Source of the DNA: Nocardioides sp. QY071
GTDB lineage: Bacteria > Actinomycetota > Actinomycetes > Propionibacteriales > Nocardioidaceae
DNA: 64,000 nt
Assembly (NCBI RefSeq): GCF_029961765.1
Contig: NZ_CP124681.1
Coordinates: 5,456,001-5,520,000 of the forward strand
Direction of reading: 5' to 3'
Position numbers and translations under genes: made by a program. The notes under the pieces are model-generated. The model did not search any database. It saw nothing but the letters and a program-made list of their open reading frames with translations, and was not told the DNA's origin. Shown one piece after another: positions 23,475-31,736 of this stretch (within the stretch, counting starts at the first letter, position 1; each line of letters begins with the position of its first letter).

Positions 23475-24608
23475 ATGACCACCACCGACAAGCCCGTCGT
23501 CGTCTACGGCGCCTCCGGCTACACCGGCCGGCTGATCTGCGAGTACCTGCGCGAGTTCGGCGTCCCCTTCGTCGCCGCCGGCCGCTCGGCCGACAAGCTG
23601 AAGGACTCGATGGACGCGCACGTGCCCGGCATCGAGACCGCCGACTACGACATCGTCGAGGTCGGCCACTCGGTCGACGAGCTCACCGAGCTGTTCGGCG
23701 GCGCGTCCGTCGTGTGCAACACGGTCGGCCCGTTCAGCAAGTACGGCCCCGAGGTCGTCGAGGCCTGCCTCGCCGCCGGCACCCACTACCTCGACACCAC
23801 CGGCGAGCAGGACTGGCTGATCACCTGCGACGAGCGCTGGGGCGCGGACTTCGCGGCCGCCGGCCTGCTGCTGTCGCCCGGGATCGCGCAGATGTACACG
23901 ACCGGCGAGATCGCGGCCGAGCTGTGCCTCGAGAAGCCCGGGCTGGACACCCTCGACATCGCGGTCTTCTGGGGAGGCTCCCCCACGATCGCCTCCACGC
24001 AGACCATCCTGGTCAACGCCGCGACGTCGAGGGCCCACTTCCTCCAGCAGAACCAGTACGTCGAGTTCGATCCCACGCAGGGCCTGGTGCCGCTCGTCGT
24101 ACCCGGGCAGCACGAGCTCGCGCTCTCGCTGCCGTGGGGCGGTACATCGCACCCGGTCTGGTACCGCAAGGACCCGCGGGTCGCGAACTGCAAGGCCCAG
24201 GGCGGGGTGTTCAACGCGGCACTGATGAACGGCGTCCCGCAGATCGTCGCCGGCGCGCTGGAGGCGACCAAGGACATGTCGGAGGCCGAGCGCGACGAGG
24301 CGCTGACCGCGACGGCGGCTCAGGTGATGAACCAGATGCCGCCGCGCGAGAACCCGCGGCTCAACAAGTCGCTCGACTCCGTGCACGCCTCGGGCCCGCT
24401 CGGCCGCGCGCACTGCGTGATCCACGGCAACCAGAACTACAAGCAGACCGGACTCCTGCAGGCCTACGCGGCGTACTCGCTGCTCCAGCAGCCACCGCTG
24501 CGGGTCGGGTTCGCGTCGGGCTGCAAGGCGTTCGGCCACCGCGCGCTGCTCGGCCAGCTGCGGGCCTTCGGCCTGGTCGCCGAGCCGGTGCTGACCGTCG
24601 AGGGCTGA
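23475..24608 (+). CDS. Saccharopine-dehydrogenase-like NAD(P)-binding protein (DUF5938-like)
   Basis: 377 residues. The Rossmann motif VVYGASGYTGRLICEYLREFG at the N-terminus and VCNTVGPFSKYGPEVVEACLAAGTHYLDTTGEQ near residue 78 are typical of the saccharopine-dehydrogenase/trans-acting enoyl reductase superfamily. The long C-terminal part (PPRENPRLNKSLDSVHASGPLGRAHCVIHG) resembles the DUF5938 extension. It begins 1 nt after the SDR stop. The enzymatic reaction is unknown; the context suggests carboxylic-acid or lipid catabolism. Confidence 0.85.
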   Translation: MTTTDKPVVVYGASGYTGRLICEYLREFGVPFVAAGRSADKLKDSMDAHVPGIETADYDIVEVGHSVDELTELFGGASVVCNTVGPFSKYGPEVVEACLAAGTHYLDTTGEQDWLITCDERWGADFAAAGLLLSPGIAQMYTTGEIAAELCLEKPGLDTLDIAVFWGGSPTIASTQTILVNAATSRAHFLQQNQYVEFDPTQGLVPLVVPGQHELALSLPWGGTSHPVWYRKDPRVANCKAQGGVFNAALMNGVPQIVAGALEATKDMSEAERDEALTATAAQVMNQMPPRENPRLNKSLDSVHASGPLGRAHCVIHGNQNYKQTGLLQAYAAYSLLQQPPLRVGFASGCKAFGHRALLGQLRAFGLVAEPVLTVEG

Positions 24609-24612
24609 GCGG

Positions 24613-26145
24613 ATGCGGCTGGTCGACTACCTGGACAAGGGCGCGTCGCTGGGGGGCGATGCGGCCTGCCTGGTCTGCGACGGGCGGACGTGGACCTACG
24701 ACGAGGTGGGAGGCCTCGCCGGACGGATCGCGTCCGCCCTCGCAGGACGGGGCGTCGCGCCGGGCGACAAGGTGGCGATCCTCGCCTCGAACGACCCGGT
24801 GGCGTTCACCTGCGTGTTCGGGATCAGCCGCGCCGGCGCCGTGTGGTGCCCGGTCAACCCGCGCAACGAGGCGGCCGAGAACCGCGAGCTGCTCGACCTG
24901 TTCGAGTGCACCACGCTGATCTTCCAGGCGTCGTACGCCGGGCTGGTCGACCAGATCCGCGGCGACCTGCCCGCGGTGACCACGCTGGTCTGCCTCGACG
25001 GGTCGTTCGACTGGGCGCTCGGGTGGGACGACTTCCTCGCCCGCGGCGTGGAGGTCGTCGACCGCCCGGCCGACGACGACCTGGCGATGATCGTCGGCAC
25101 CGGCGGCACCACCGGCCGGCCCAAGGGCGTCATGCTCACCGGCACCAACCTCGAGACGATGACGGCGCTGACCCTGATCGGCTACCCGTGGCCCGCCGCA
25201 CCGGGCCGGCCGACGTACCTCGCCCTCGCGCCGCTCACCCACGCGGCCGGCGTGCTGTGCTTCCCGGTCCTGGCGTCGGGCGGCTCGATCGTGGTCATGC
25301 GGACCCCCGACGTGGGCGGCTTCCTGGCGGCCGTCGCCGAGCACCGGGTGACCCATACCTTCTTGCCGCCGACGCTGATCTACATGGCCCTCGACCACCC
25401 GGACCTCGACACGACGGACCTCTCGTCCTTGCAGTGCTTCTGGTACGGCGCAGCGCCGATGTCGGCCCGGCGGCTGGAGGAGGCGCTCACCCGGGTCGGA
25501 CCGGTGATGGCGCAGCTGTTCGGCCAGACCGAGGCGCCCATGATGATCTCTACGATGGCGCCGCGCGACCACTTCCGAGACGACGGGTCGATCGCGGTCG
25601 AGCGGCTCTCCTCGGCGGGACGCCCGGCGCCGCTGGTCACGGTGGCGATGATGGGCGACGACGGGACGCTGCTCGCACCCGGCGAGCGTGGCGAGATCGT
25701 GGTGCGCAGCTCCCTGGTGATGCGGGGCTACTACAAGAACCCGGACGCGACGGCCGAGGCGTCGGCGTACGGCTGGCACCACACGGGCGACATCGGGTTC
25801 CTCGACGACGAGGGCTTCCTGCACATCGTCGACCGCGCCAAGGACATGGTGATCACCGGCGGCTTCAACGTCTACTCCACCGAGGTCGAGCAGGCGCTGA
25901 TGGCCCACCCGGCCGTCGCCGACTGCGCGGTGGTCGGGCTGCCCGACGAGAAGTGGGGCGAACGGCTCACCGCCGTCCTGCAGCTGCGGCCGGGTCGGTC
26001 GGTCACGCCCGAGGAGGTGCGGGCGTTCGTGAAGGAGCGGATCGGCAGCGTCAAGACGCCCAAGCAGGTGGAGGTCTGGGACGACCTGCCGCGCTCCCGG
26101 GTCGGCAAGGTGCTCAAGACCGAGATCAAGCAGCAGCTGACATGA
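24613..26145 (+). CDS. AMP-forming acyl-CoA synthetase
   Basis: 510 residues of the ANL superfamily. The P-loop is IVGTGGTTGRPKGVMLT (about 157-173); the A5 motif includes FGQTEAPMMIS (about 304-314); A7 reads GWHHTGDIGFLDDEGF and A8 VDRAKDMVITGGFNVYSTEVE; the catalytic lysine is in SRVGKVLKTEIKQQL at the C-terminus. It activates a carboxylic acid to its CoA thioester, probably entry into a beta-oxidation-like route with the SDR. Start 4 nt after the previous stop; overlaps the receiver gene by 4 nt. Confidence 0.92.
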   Translation: MRLVDYLDKGASLGGDAACLVCDGRTWTYDEVGGLAGRIASALAGRGVAPGDKVAILASNDPVAFTCVFGISRAGAVWCPVNPRNEAAENRELLDLFECTTLIFQASYAGLVDQIRGDLPAVTTLVCLDGSFDWALGWDDFLARGVEVVDRPADDDLAMIVGTGGTTGRPKGVMLTGTNLETMTALTLIGYPWPAAPGRPTYLALAPLTHAAGVLCFPVLASGGSIVVMRTPDVGGFLAAVAEHRVTHTFLPPTLIYMALDHPDLDTTDLSSLQCFWYGAAPMSARRLEEALTRVGPVMAQLFGQTEAPMMISTMAPRDHFRDDGSIAVERLSSAGRPAPLVTVAMMGDDGTLLAPGERGEIVVRSSLVMRGYYKNPDATAEASAYGWHHTGDIGFLDDEGFLHIVDRAKDMVITGGFNVYSTEVEQALMAHPAVADCAVVGLPDEKWGERLTAVLQLRPGRSVTPEEVRAFVKERIGSVKTPKQVEVWDDLPRSRVGKVLKTEIKQQLT

Positions 26146-26537
26146 ACGCGATCCCCGAGGCCACGATGAGCAGGACGGCGTCCGTGCTCGTGGTCGAGGA
26201 CAACCCGCTGCTGCTCCTCGTCCTGGCCGAGCTCGTCGGGAGCACGGCGCCCCTGATGCTCGCCGGTTCCGCCGCCGATGCCGTCACCGCGCTCCAGGTC
26301 AGCACCGGGGCGCGGCTGGACGCCGCCATCTGCGACATCCACCTGCCCGACATGAGCGGCCTCGACCTCATCCCGCGGCTGCGGGCGGACCACCCCGAGC
26401 TGGTCGTCATCACCTACAGCTCAGCGGACCTGGACCCCACCGTCCGCGCCCGGGTGGGCATCGACCGGGCGTTCGACAAGGCCCACGCGCCGTCCGACGT
26501 CGTCACCGCCCTAGCCCAGCGGCTCCACGCCGGTTGA
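26142..26537 (+). CDS. Stand-alone response-regulator receiver domain
   Basis: 131 residues with a complete receiver domain and no output domain. The acidic pair is in VVVEDN, the phosphoacceptor in ICDIHLPDMSG (near residue 67), the switch serine in ITYSSAD and the lysine in FDKAHAP. It starts inside the acyl-CoA synthetase stop (ATGA), although an ATG at 26166 would also fit. A CheY/Spo0F-like receiver in a lipid-catabolism operon is unusual; no histidine kinase is adjacent. Confidence 0.88.
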   Translation: MNAIPEATMSRTASVLVVEDNPLLLLVLAELVGSTAPLMLAGSAADAVTALQVSTGARLDAAICDIHLPDMSGLDLIPRLRADHPELVVITYSSADLDPTVRARVGIDRAFDKAHAPSDVVTALAQRLHAG

Positions 26538-26545
26538 GCCGCGCG

Positions 26546-27184
26546 TCACCGCTCCGGGTCGAGGAGCGGCGCGCCGGTCAGCTCACGGACCTTCGCGGCG
26601 TCGATGCCGGGCGCGACGTCGACGAGGACCAGGCCCTCGGGGGTGACGTCGAGGACCGCGAGGTCGGTGATGATCCGGTCGACCACGCCGGCGCCGGTGA
26701 GAGGCAGCGTGCAGCGCTCGACGATCTTGGGCGTGCCGTCCTTGGCGACGTGGTCGGTGATGACGACGACGCGGCGGGTGCCGGCGACCAGGTCCATCGC
26801 GCCGCCCATGCCCTTGACCAGCTTGCCGGGAACGGTCCAGTTGGCCAGGTCGCCGTTGGCGGCGACCTGCAGCGCGCCGAGGATGGCGATGTCGACGTGG
26901 CCGCCGCGGATCATCGCGAAGCTCGTCGCGGAGTCGAAGAAGGAGGCGCCCGGCGCGGTCGTGACCGTCTGCTTGCCGGCGTTGATCAGGTCGGCGTCCT
27001 CCTCGCCCTCGTAGGGGAACGGGCCCATGCCGAGCAGGCCGTTCTCGCTCTGCAGCAGCACGTTGACGCCCGGCGGCAGGTGGTCGGCGACCAGGGTCGG
27101 GATGCCGATGCCGAGGTTGACGTAGTCGCCGTCGTTCAGCTCGCGGGCGGCGATGGACGCCATCTCGTCGCGACTCCAGGCCAT
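26546..27184 (-). CDS. scoB: 3-oxoacid CoA-transferase subunit B
   Basis: 212 residues of family-I CoA-transferase subunit B. The catalytic glutamate lies in LLQSENGLLGMGP (near residue 50) and GMGGAMDLVAG is conserved near residue 127. The ATG at 27184 has an AAGGTGGG site 8 nt upstream; a GTG at 27193 would overlap it. With the preceding A subunit it moves CoA between succinyl-CoA and a 3-oxoacid such as acetoacetate or 3-oxoadipate. Confidence 0.92.
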   Translation of the reverse strand: MAWSRDEMASIAARELNDGDYVNLGIGIPTLVADHLPPGVNVLLQSENGLLGMGPFPYEGEEDADLINAGKQTVTTAPGASFFDSATSFAMIRGGHVDIAILGALQVAANGDLANWTVPGKLVKGMGGAMDLVAGTRRVVVITDHVAKDGTPKIVERCTLPLTGAGVVDRIITDLAVLDVTPEGLVLVDVAPGIDAAKVRELTGAPLLDPER

Positions 27185-27185
27185 G

Positions 27186-27899
27186 TCAGGCACCCACCTT
27201 CTCGCGCACGACGCGCTGCTCGATGTCCTTGGGCCGCTCGCTCGCCCGGACGGTGACGTCGACGAAGATGCCGGGCGTGATCACCTCGTCCGGGTCGAGG
27301 AAGCCGTCGAGGACGTGCTCGGCCTCGGCGATGCAGACCCGACCGCTCATCGCGACCAGCGGGTTGAAGTTGCGGGCGGTCATCCGATAGCGCAGGTTGC
27401 CCTCGGCGTCCGCGGTGTGGGCGTGGACCAGCGCGAGGTCGGCCACGATGCCGCGCTCGAGCACGAAGGTCTCGCCGTCGAACACCTCGTGCGGCTTCCC
27501 CTCGGCCACCTCGGTGCCGACGCCGGTGCGGGTGTAGAAGCCGGCGATGCCGGAGCCGCCGGCGCGCAGCCGCTCGGCGAGCGTGCCCTGCGGGCAGAAC
27601 TCCACCTCGAGCGCGCCGTCGAGGTACTGCTGCGCGAAGAGCTTGTTCTCGCCGACGTACGACGCGATCACCTTGGCGACCTGGCTGTTCTCCAGCAGCA
27701 CGCCGAGGCCCTTGCCGTCGACGCCCATGTTGTTCGACACGATGGTCAGGTCGCGCACGCCGCTGTCGCGCACCGCCTCGATCAGGTCGCGCGGGATGCC
27801 GCACAGGCCGAAGCCGCCCACGGCGATCGTCATTCCGTCCCGGACCCGCTCGGCCACCGCCGTACGGGCGTCGTCCACCAGCTTCCTCATGACAGCCAT
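27186..27899 (-). CDS. scoA: 3-oxoacid CoA-transferase subunit A
   Basis: About 237 residues. The CoA-binding glycine loop VGGFGLCGIPRDLI (near residues 30-43), the NNMGVDGKGLGVLLENSQV segment and EFCPQGTLAERLRAGGSGIAGFYT are diagnostic of the subunit A/PcaI family. The start is uncertain (ATG at 27899 or 27890). The B subunit starts 1 nt after its stop. It is divergent from an IclR gene whose operator-like palindrome lies 61 bp upstream, a common arrangement for beta-ketoadipate or acetoacetate pathways. Confidence 0.92.
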   Translation of the reverse strand: MAVMRKLVDDARTAVAERVRDGMTIAVGGFGLCGIPRDLIEAVRDSGVRDLTIVSNNMGVDGKGLGVLLENSQVAKVIASYVGENKLFAQQYLDGALEVEFCPQGTLAERLRAGGSGIAGFYTRTGVGTEVAEGKPHEVFDGETFVLERGIVADLALVHAHTADAEGNLRYRMTARNFNPLVAMSGRVCIAEAEHVLDGFLDPDEVITPGIFVDVTVRASERPKDIEQRVVREKVGA

Positions 27900-27960
27900 C
27901 ACCGCCGAGAACCACCGGTCCCGTCAACGAAGTGACCGGTGCGCGGATGCTCCCGGTCGG

Positions 27961-27983
27961 ACGCGTCCACTGAGTGGACGCGT
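27961..27983. promoter_or_regulatory. Candidate IclR operator, perfect 23-bp palindrome
   Basis: Arms ACGCGTCCACT (27961-27971) and AGTGGACGCGT (27973-27983) flank one central base. It ends 11 bp before the IclR start and lies in the divergent gap with the CoA-transferase operon, consistent with autoregulation plus target control. Confidence 0.65.
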
Positions 27984-27994
27984 AGGATCTCCTC

Positions 27995-28744
27995 GTGGAA
28001 CGCGCACCGGGCGTCGTCGAGAAGGTCGCCGCCCTGCTCCGCGCCCTGTCCACCGCCGAGTCCGGTACGACGACCACCGCGCTCGCCGCCCTCACCGACC
28101 AGCCGCGCGCGACCACCCACCGGTTGCTCGAGTCGCTCGCCGCCGAGGGTCTCGCCGACCGCGACCCACAGACCGGGCGGTGGTTCCTCGGCCCCGAGGC
28201 CTACGTCCTCGGCATGGCCGCCGCCGCCCGCTACGACCTCACCAACGAGGCCCGGGCGAGCGTGCTGCGACTGGCGAAGGAGACCGGTGAGAGCGCGTTC
28301 TTCTCGGTGCGCCGCGGCGACGAGACGGTCGTCCTGCTCCGCGAGGACGGCGACTTCCCGATCCGTTCCTACGTCCTCTACGAGAGCGCGCGCTTCCCCC
28401 TCGGCGTCGTGTCCGCCGGCATCGCGATCCTCGCCCACCTGCCCGACCGCGAGATCGACGACTTCCTCGCCCGGGTCGACCTCACCGCCGAGTGGGGCGA
28501 GCAGCACTCCGCGGCGGCGATCCGCCGGCGACTGGCCGCGACCCGTCGTACCGGATGGTCCGTGAACCCCGGCCACGTCGTCGAGGGCTCCTGGGGCATG
28601 GCCGCCGCGGTCTTCGACAAGTCCGGGCGCCCGGAGTGGGCACTGACCCTGACCGGGGTCGAGCAGCGGTTCCGGCGAGACCGGCAGCCGGTGCTCGGCA
28701 GGCTGCTGCTCGAGGAGGCGCACCGGCTGTCACGGCTGGCGTGA
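27995..28744 (+). CDS. IclR family transcriptional regulator
   Basis: 249 residues: winged helix (about 5-70; VEKVAALLRALSTAESGTTTTALAAL... RATTHRLLESLAAEGL) and IclR ligand domain (about 85-245; SAFFSVRRGDETVVLL, FPLGVVSAGIAILAHLP). It is the obvious candidate regulator of the divergent CoA-transferase genes. The GTG start has only a weak ribosome-binding site (AGGA). It is convergent with the NmtR gene. Confidence 0.9.
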   Translation: MERAPGVVEKVAALLRALSTAESGTTTTALAALTDQPRATTHRLLESLAAEGLADRDPQTGRWFLGPEAYVLGMAAAARYDLTNEARASVLRLAKETGESAFFSVRRGDETVVLLREDGDFPIRSYVLYESARFPLGVVSAGIAILAHLPDREIDDFLARVDLTAEWGEQHSAAAIRRRLAATRRTGWSVNPGHVVEGSWGMAAAVFDKSGRPEWALTLTGVEQRFRRDRQPVLGRLLLEEAHRLSRLA

Positions 28745-28784
28745 CGCTCGAGCGTGCACCGTCAGGCGTCCCGGTCGTGGGGAG

Positions 28785-29141
28785 CTACCGCGCGTTGTGC
28801 TGAGGGCTCGCGAGTCCGAGCCGGAGGTGCTCGGCGTGGTAGATCGCCTGGTCGAGCAGCTCGGCGACGTGGTCGTCGTAGAGCTCGTAGACGATGCTGC
28901 GCCCGTCACGGTTGCCGGTCACGAGGCCGAGGTTGCGCAGCACCCGGAGCTGCTGGGAGACCGCTGGTTGCTCCATCCCGATCGACTCGACCAGCTCGGA
29001 GACCGTCGCGGGCCCGCGGCGCAGCCGGTCGAGGATCAGCAGCCGGCTCGGGGTGGCCAGGGCCTGAAGGGTCGCCGCGATCGACTTCGCCGCCGCGGCG
29101 TCGAGCTCGCGCGGCGCGCGGTGGCGCTCTCCGTGTCCCAC
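28785..29141 (-). CDS. nmtR: NmtR-type nickel/cobalt-sensing ArsR repressor
   Basis: 118 residues, aligning along its length with mycobacterial NmtR by recall (TLQALATPSRLLIL, SIGMEQPAVSQQLRVLRNLGLV, SIVYELYDDHVAELLDQAIYHAEHLRLGL). The sensory set is complete in spacing: Asp89, His91, His102, His105 and C-terminal His115, plus the N-terminal Gly2-His3, which is why I choose the GTG at 29141. It should release DNA on binding Ni(II)/Co(II). It is divergent from a CDF exporter, with an ATATGAG-type operator between. Confidence 0.92.
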   Translation of the reverse strand: MGHGERHRAPRELDAAAAKSIAATLQALATPSRLLILDRLRRGPATVSELVESIGMEQPAVSQQLRVLRNLGLVTGNRDGRSIVYELYDDHVAELLDQAIYHAEHLRLGLASPQHNAR

Positions 29142-29181
29142 GCCTCGCATCGTAGTGTCCGCGATTCCGCACTTGCATGCA

Positions 29182-29203
29182 CATATGAGCATGTCTCAAT
29201 ATG
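29182..29203. promoter_or_regulatory. NmtR-type operator
   Basis: Inverted repeat CATATGAG (29182-29189) and CTCAATATG (29195-29203), matching the ATATGAG...CTCATAT pattern of NmtR/KmtR-class sites with one extra A. It lies 5 nt before the CDF start and about 40 bp from the NmtR start, so it could control both genes. Confidence 0.6.
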
Positions 29204-29208
29204 GGGAC

Positions 29209-30171
29209 ATGGCGGAGCACCACGACCACCACCACGGGCTGACAGCCCGGATCCGGCACACCGTCCTACCGCACTCCCACGACGCGGCGCCCGGGATCCG
29301 CGACGCGGCCGAGAGCAGCGGGGTCGGCATCCGTGCGGCCTGGATCGGCCTCGCCGGGATGATGGCGACGGCGGCGGCCCAGCTGGTGATCGTGGCGATG
29401 TCGGGATCCACCGCACTGATGGCCGACACGGTGCACAACCTCGGCCACGCGGCGACGACGATCCCGCTGGTGGTGGCGTTCCGGATCGGCCGGCGACCGA
29501 GCACGCGCCGCTACCCCTACGGGCTGCGCCGCGCCGAGGACCTGGTCGGCCTGTTCATCGGCCTGGTGATCGCGGCATCTGCGGTGTGGATCATCGTCGA
29601 CGCCCTCGACGCACTCGTGCATCCCCGGCAGATCACCAACCTGGGCTGGGTGTTCGCGGCCGGCGTGGTCGGCTTCCTCGGCAACGAGGTCGTCGCGGCG
29701 TACCGGATCCGGGCTGGGCGCCGCATCCACTCGGCGGCGCTGATCGCCGAGGGTCAGCACGCCCGCGCCGACGGGCTCAGCTCGGTCGCGGTCGTCGGCG
29801 GCGTGATCGGCGTCTGGTCCGGGATCGCCCGCGCCGACGCGGTCGTCGGGCTGCTCATCGGCCTGATGATCCTGGTCGTCCTGGTCGCGACCATGCGGAC
29901 CGTCGTACGCCGGCTGATGGACGGCGTCGAGGACGGGGTCATCGACGAGCTCACCACCGCGGCGAGCACGGTGCCCGGGATCGCCGGTGTCGACAGGGTC
30001 CGCGCCCGCTGGACCGGGCACCGAATCGAGGGCGACCTCGTCGTCCGGGTCGCGCCCGACCTGAGCGTGGGCGAGGCGCACGCGGTCGCCGACGACGTCG
30101 AGCGGTCGCTGCGGCTCGCCGTACCCCACCTGGAGACGATGGTCGTGCACGTTCACCCGGCCGCCACCTGA
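29209..30171 (+). CDS. Cation diffusion facilitator, probable nickel/cobalt exporter
   Basis: 320 residues with six transmembrane helices and a C-terminal cytoplasmic domain. The N-terminus is His-rich (AEHHDHHHG, PHSHD). The helix-2 site is DTVHNLGHAATTIP, with HNxxH instead of the zinc-type HxxxD, and helix 5 has GQHARADGLSS. This non-zinc ligand set and the neighbouring NmtR point to Ni/Co export. I use the ATG at 29209, just downstream of the operator; upstream frames would run through the operator. Confidence 0.88.
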   Translation: MAEHHDHHHGLTARIRHTVLPHSHDAAPGIRDAAESSGVGIRAAWIGLAGMMATAAAQLVIVAMSGSTALMADTVHNLGHAATTIPLVVAFRIGRRPSTRRYPYGLRRAEDLVGLFIGLVIAASAVWIIVDALDALVHPRQITNLGWVFAAGVVGFLGNEVVAAYRIRAGRRIHSAALIAEGQHARADGLSSVAVVGGVIGVWSGIARADAVVGLLIGLMILVVLVATMRTVVRRLMDGVEDGVIDELTTAASTVPGIAGVDRVRARWTGHRIEGDLVVRVAPDLSVGEAHAVADDVERSLRLAVPHLETMVVHVHPAAT

Positions 30172-30189
30172 GCCTTGTTGAATGGCGTG

Positions 30190-31566
30190 GTGACGAACCA
30201 GCCCCACCCCGTCGGAGACGACGTCATCCCGCTGCGGGAGGCCACCCGGGCGTGGTTCCAGATCTCGCTGCAGACCTTCGGCGGACCGGCCGGCCAGATC
30301 GCGGTCATGCAGCACAAGCTGGTCGACGAGAAGCGGTGGATCGGGCAGAAGCGGTTCCTGCACGCGCTCAACTTCTGCATGCTGCTGCCCGGACCCGAGG
30401 CCCAGCAGCTCGCGATCTACACCGGCTGGCTGCTCAACGGCATCCGCGGCGGCCTGATCGCGGGCAGCCTCTTCGTGCTCCCCGGGATGCTCGCCCTGCT
30501 CGCGCTGTCGGGGATCTATGTGGGGTACGGCGAGACCGACGTCGTCACCGCGCTCTTCGCCGGGGTCGCGCCGGCGGTGATCGCGATCGTCGTCCAGGCC
30601 GTGCAGCGGGTCGGGAAGCGCGCGCTGCACCACCCGGCACTGGTCGCCATCGCGGTCGCCTCCTTCGCCGCGCTCACCTTCTTCGCCGTGCCGTTCCCGG
30701 CCGTGGTCTTCGCCGCTGGCGTGCTCGGCTGGCTGGTCAGCCTGCGCTTTCCGGCCCTGCGCGAGCCACCGACGCCCGCCGGTGAGGACGGGCCCGAGCC
30801 GCTGATCAGCGACGACGCGCTGCACCACGAGCTGCCGACGGTGCGGCGCTCCGGGAGCGTCCTCCTGGTCGGGGCGGTGCTGTGGTTCGCGCCGGTGGCC
30901 GCGTTCGCCGTGCTCACCTCCACGACCGGCACCTCCGTCTTCGTGGACCAGGGGCTGTTCTTCTCCGGCGCCGCGGTCGTCACCTTCGGCGGTGCCTACG
31001 CCGTGCTGTCGTACGTCGCCCAGCAGGCCGTCGGAGTCTTCCACTGGCTGGCTCCGGGCGAGATGGTCCGCGGCCTCGCGCTCGCCGAGACCACCCCCGG
31101 GCCCCTGATCATGGTCGTCCAGTTCGTCGCCTTCGTCGGCGCCTACCGCCACCCCGGCTCGCTCGACCCGTGGCTCGCCGCCGTGCTCGCCTCCCTGCTG
31201 GTCACCTGGGTGACCTTCGTGCCGTGCTTCCTGTTCGTCCTGCTCGGCGCGCCGTACGTCGAGCGGCTGCGTGACAACCGCAGCCTCGGTGCCGCCCTCA
31301 CCGGCATCACCGCCGCCGTCGTCGGGGTGATCGCGAACCTCGCCGTCTTCTTCGCCCTGCACAACCTGTTCGGCCGCAACCGCACGGTCGAGGCCGGGTG
31401 GGTGCACGTCGACGTACCCGTCCTCGGGTCGTGGGACCCGGTCGCGTTCGCGATCACCGCCGTCGCGCTCGGCGTGATGTTCGGGCGCGGGTGGAGCCCG
31501 CTGCGGACGCTCGGGCTGTGCGCGGCGCTCGGCATGGGGACGTTCCTCGTGGGCCTGGTGGGCTAG
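30190..31566 (+). CDS. chrA: ChrA family chromate transporter
   Basis: About 458 residues with two homologous CHR halves. The first half starts with ATRAWFQISLQTFGGPAGQIAVMQHKLVDEKRW (near residues 20-52) and NFCMLLPGPEAQQLAIYTGWLLNGIRGG; the second has FFSGAAVVTFGGAYAVLSYVAQQAV and LAETTPGPLIMVVQFVAFVGAY. Both contain the conserved GGP/PGPE-type signatures. It exports chromate or a similar anion. The gene follows the CDF by about 18 nt and may share its transcript. Start GTG at 30190 or 30187. Confidence 0.92.
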   Translation: MTNQPHPVGDDVIPLREATRAWFQISLQTFGGPAGQIAVMQHKLVDEKRWIGQKRFLHALNFCMLLPGPEAQQLAIYTGWLLNGIRGGLIAGSLFVLPGMLALLALSGIYVGYGETDVVTALFAGVAPAVIAIVVQAVQRVGKRALHHPALVAIAVASFAALTFFAVPFPAVVFAAGVLGWLVSLRFPALREPPTPAGEDGPEPLISDDALHHELPTVRRSGSVLLVGAVLWFAPVAAFAVLTSTTGTSVFVDQGLFFSGAAVVTFGGAYAVLSYVAQQAVGVFHWLAPGEMVRGLALAETTPGPLIMVVQFVAFVGAYRHPGSLDPWLAAVLASLLVTWVTFVPCFLFVLLGAPYVERLRDNRSLGAALTGITAAVVGVIANLAVFFALHNLFGRNRTVEAGWVHVDVPVLGSWDPVAFAITAVALGVMFGRGWSPLRTLGLCAALGMGTFLVGLVG

Positions 31567-31736
31567 AGCGGGCTCGCCGGCCCGGTCCTCTCGTCGTACC
31601 CGGCAAACGGGTTGCCCTTTCGCCCGAGCGACGACCCATCTGCCGGGTACGACGGGGCTACCGCCTCGGCCAGGGCCGCCGCCGCGCAGCGCAGCGCGCA
31701 CGCGGCGGCAACCCGGACCACGTCACGAGCGGTCAC
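31563..31736 (-). CDS. Possible small coupled ORF carrying a palindrome in its 3' half
   Basis: A 57-codon frame beginning with a GTG overlapping the MFS stop (GTGA), a coupling geometry used throughout this window. The first half (ARDVVRVAAACALRCAAAALAEA) is an amphipathic helix; the second half is encoded by the 31592-31654 palindrome. No homolog is recognised and the composition may be chance. Confidence 0.3.
   Translation of the reverse strand: MTARDVVRVAAACALRCAAAALAEAVAPSYPADGSSLGRKGNPFAGYDERTGPASPL
31592..31654. repeat. 63-bp intergenic palindrome, 14-bp arms
   Basis: Perfect arms CGTCGTACCCGGCA (31592-31605) and TGCCGGGTACGACG (31641-31654) with a 35-bp centre that has a weak inner GGGT/ACCC stem. 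It lies between the convergent chrA-like and MFS genes. Total length and arm length are identical to the 40535-40597 palindrome, though the sequence differs. Confidence 0.7.

Noticed and set aside
28742..28784. ACGCTCGAGCGT at the IclR/NmtR convergent junction as a terminator
   Set aside because: A 12-bp palindrome without loop cannot form a stable terminator hairpin; likely chance.
29266..31701. An 811-codon open frame on the minus strand across the CDF and ChrA genes
   Set aside because: Same reason: GC-driven antisense frame with no recognisable domain, while the plus-strand genes carry conserved family motifs.
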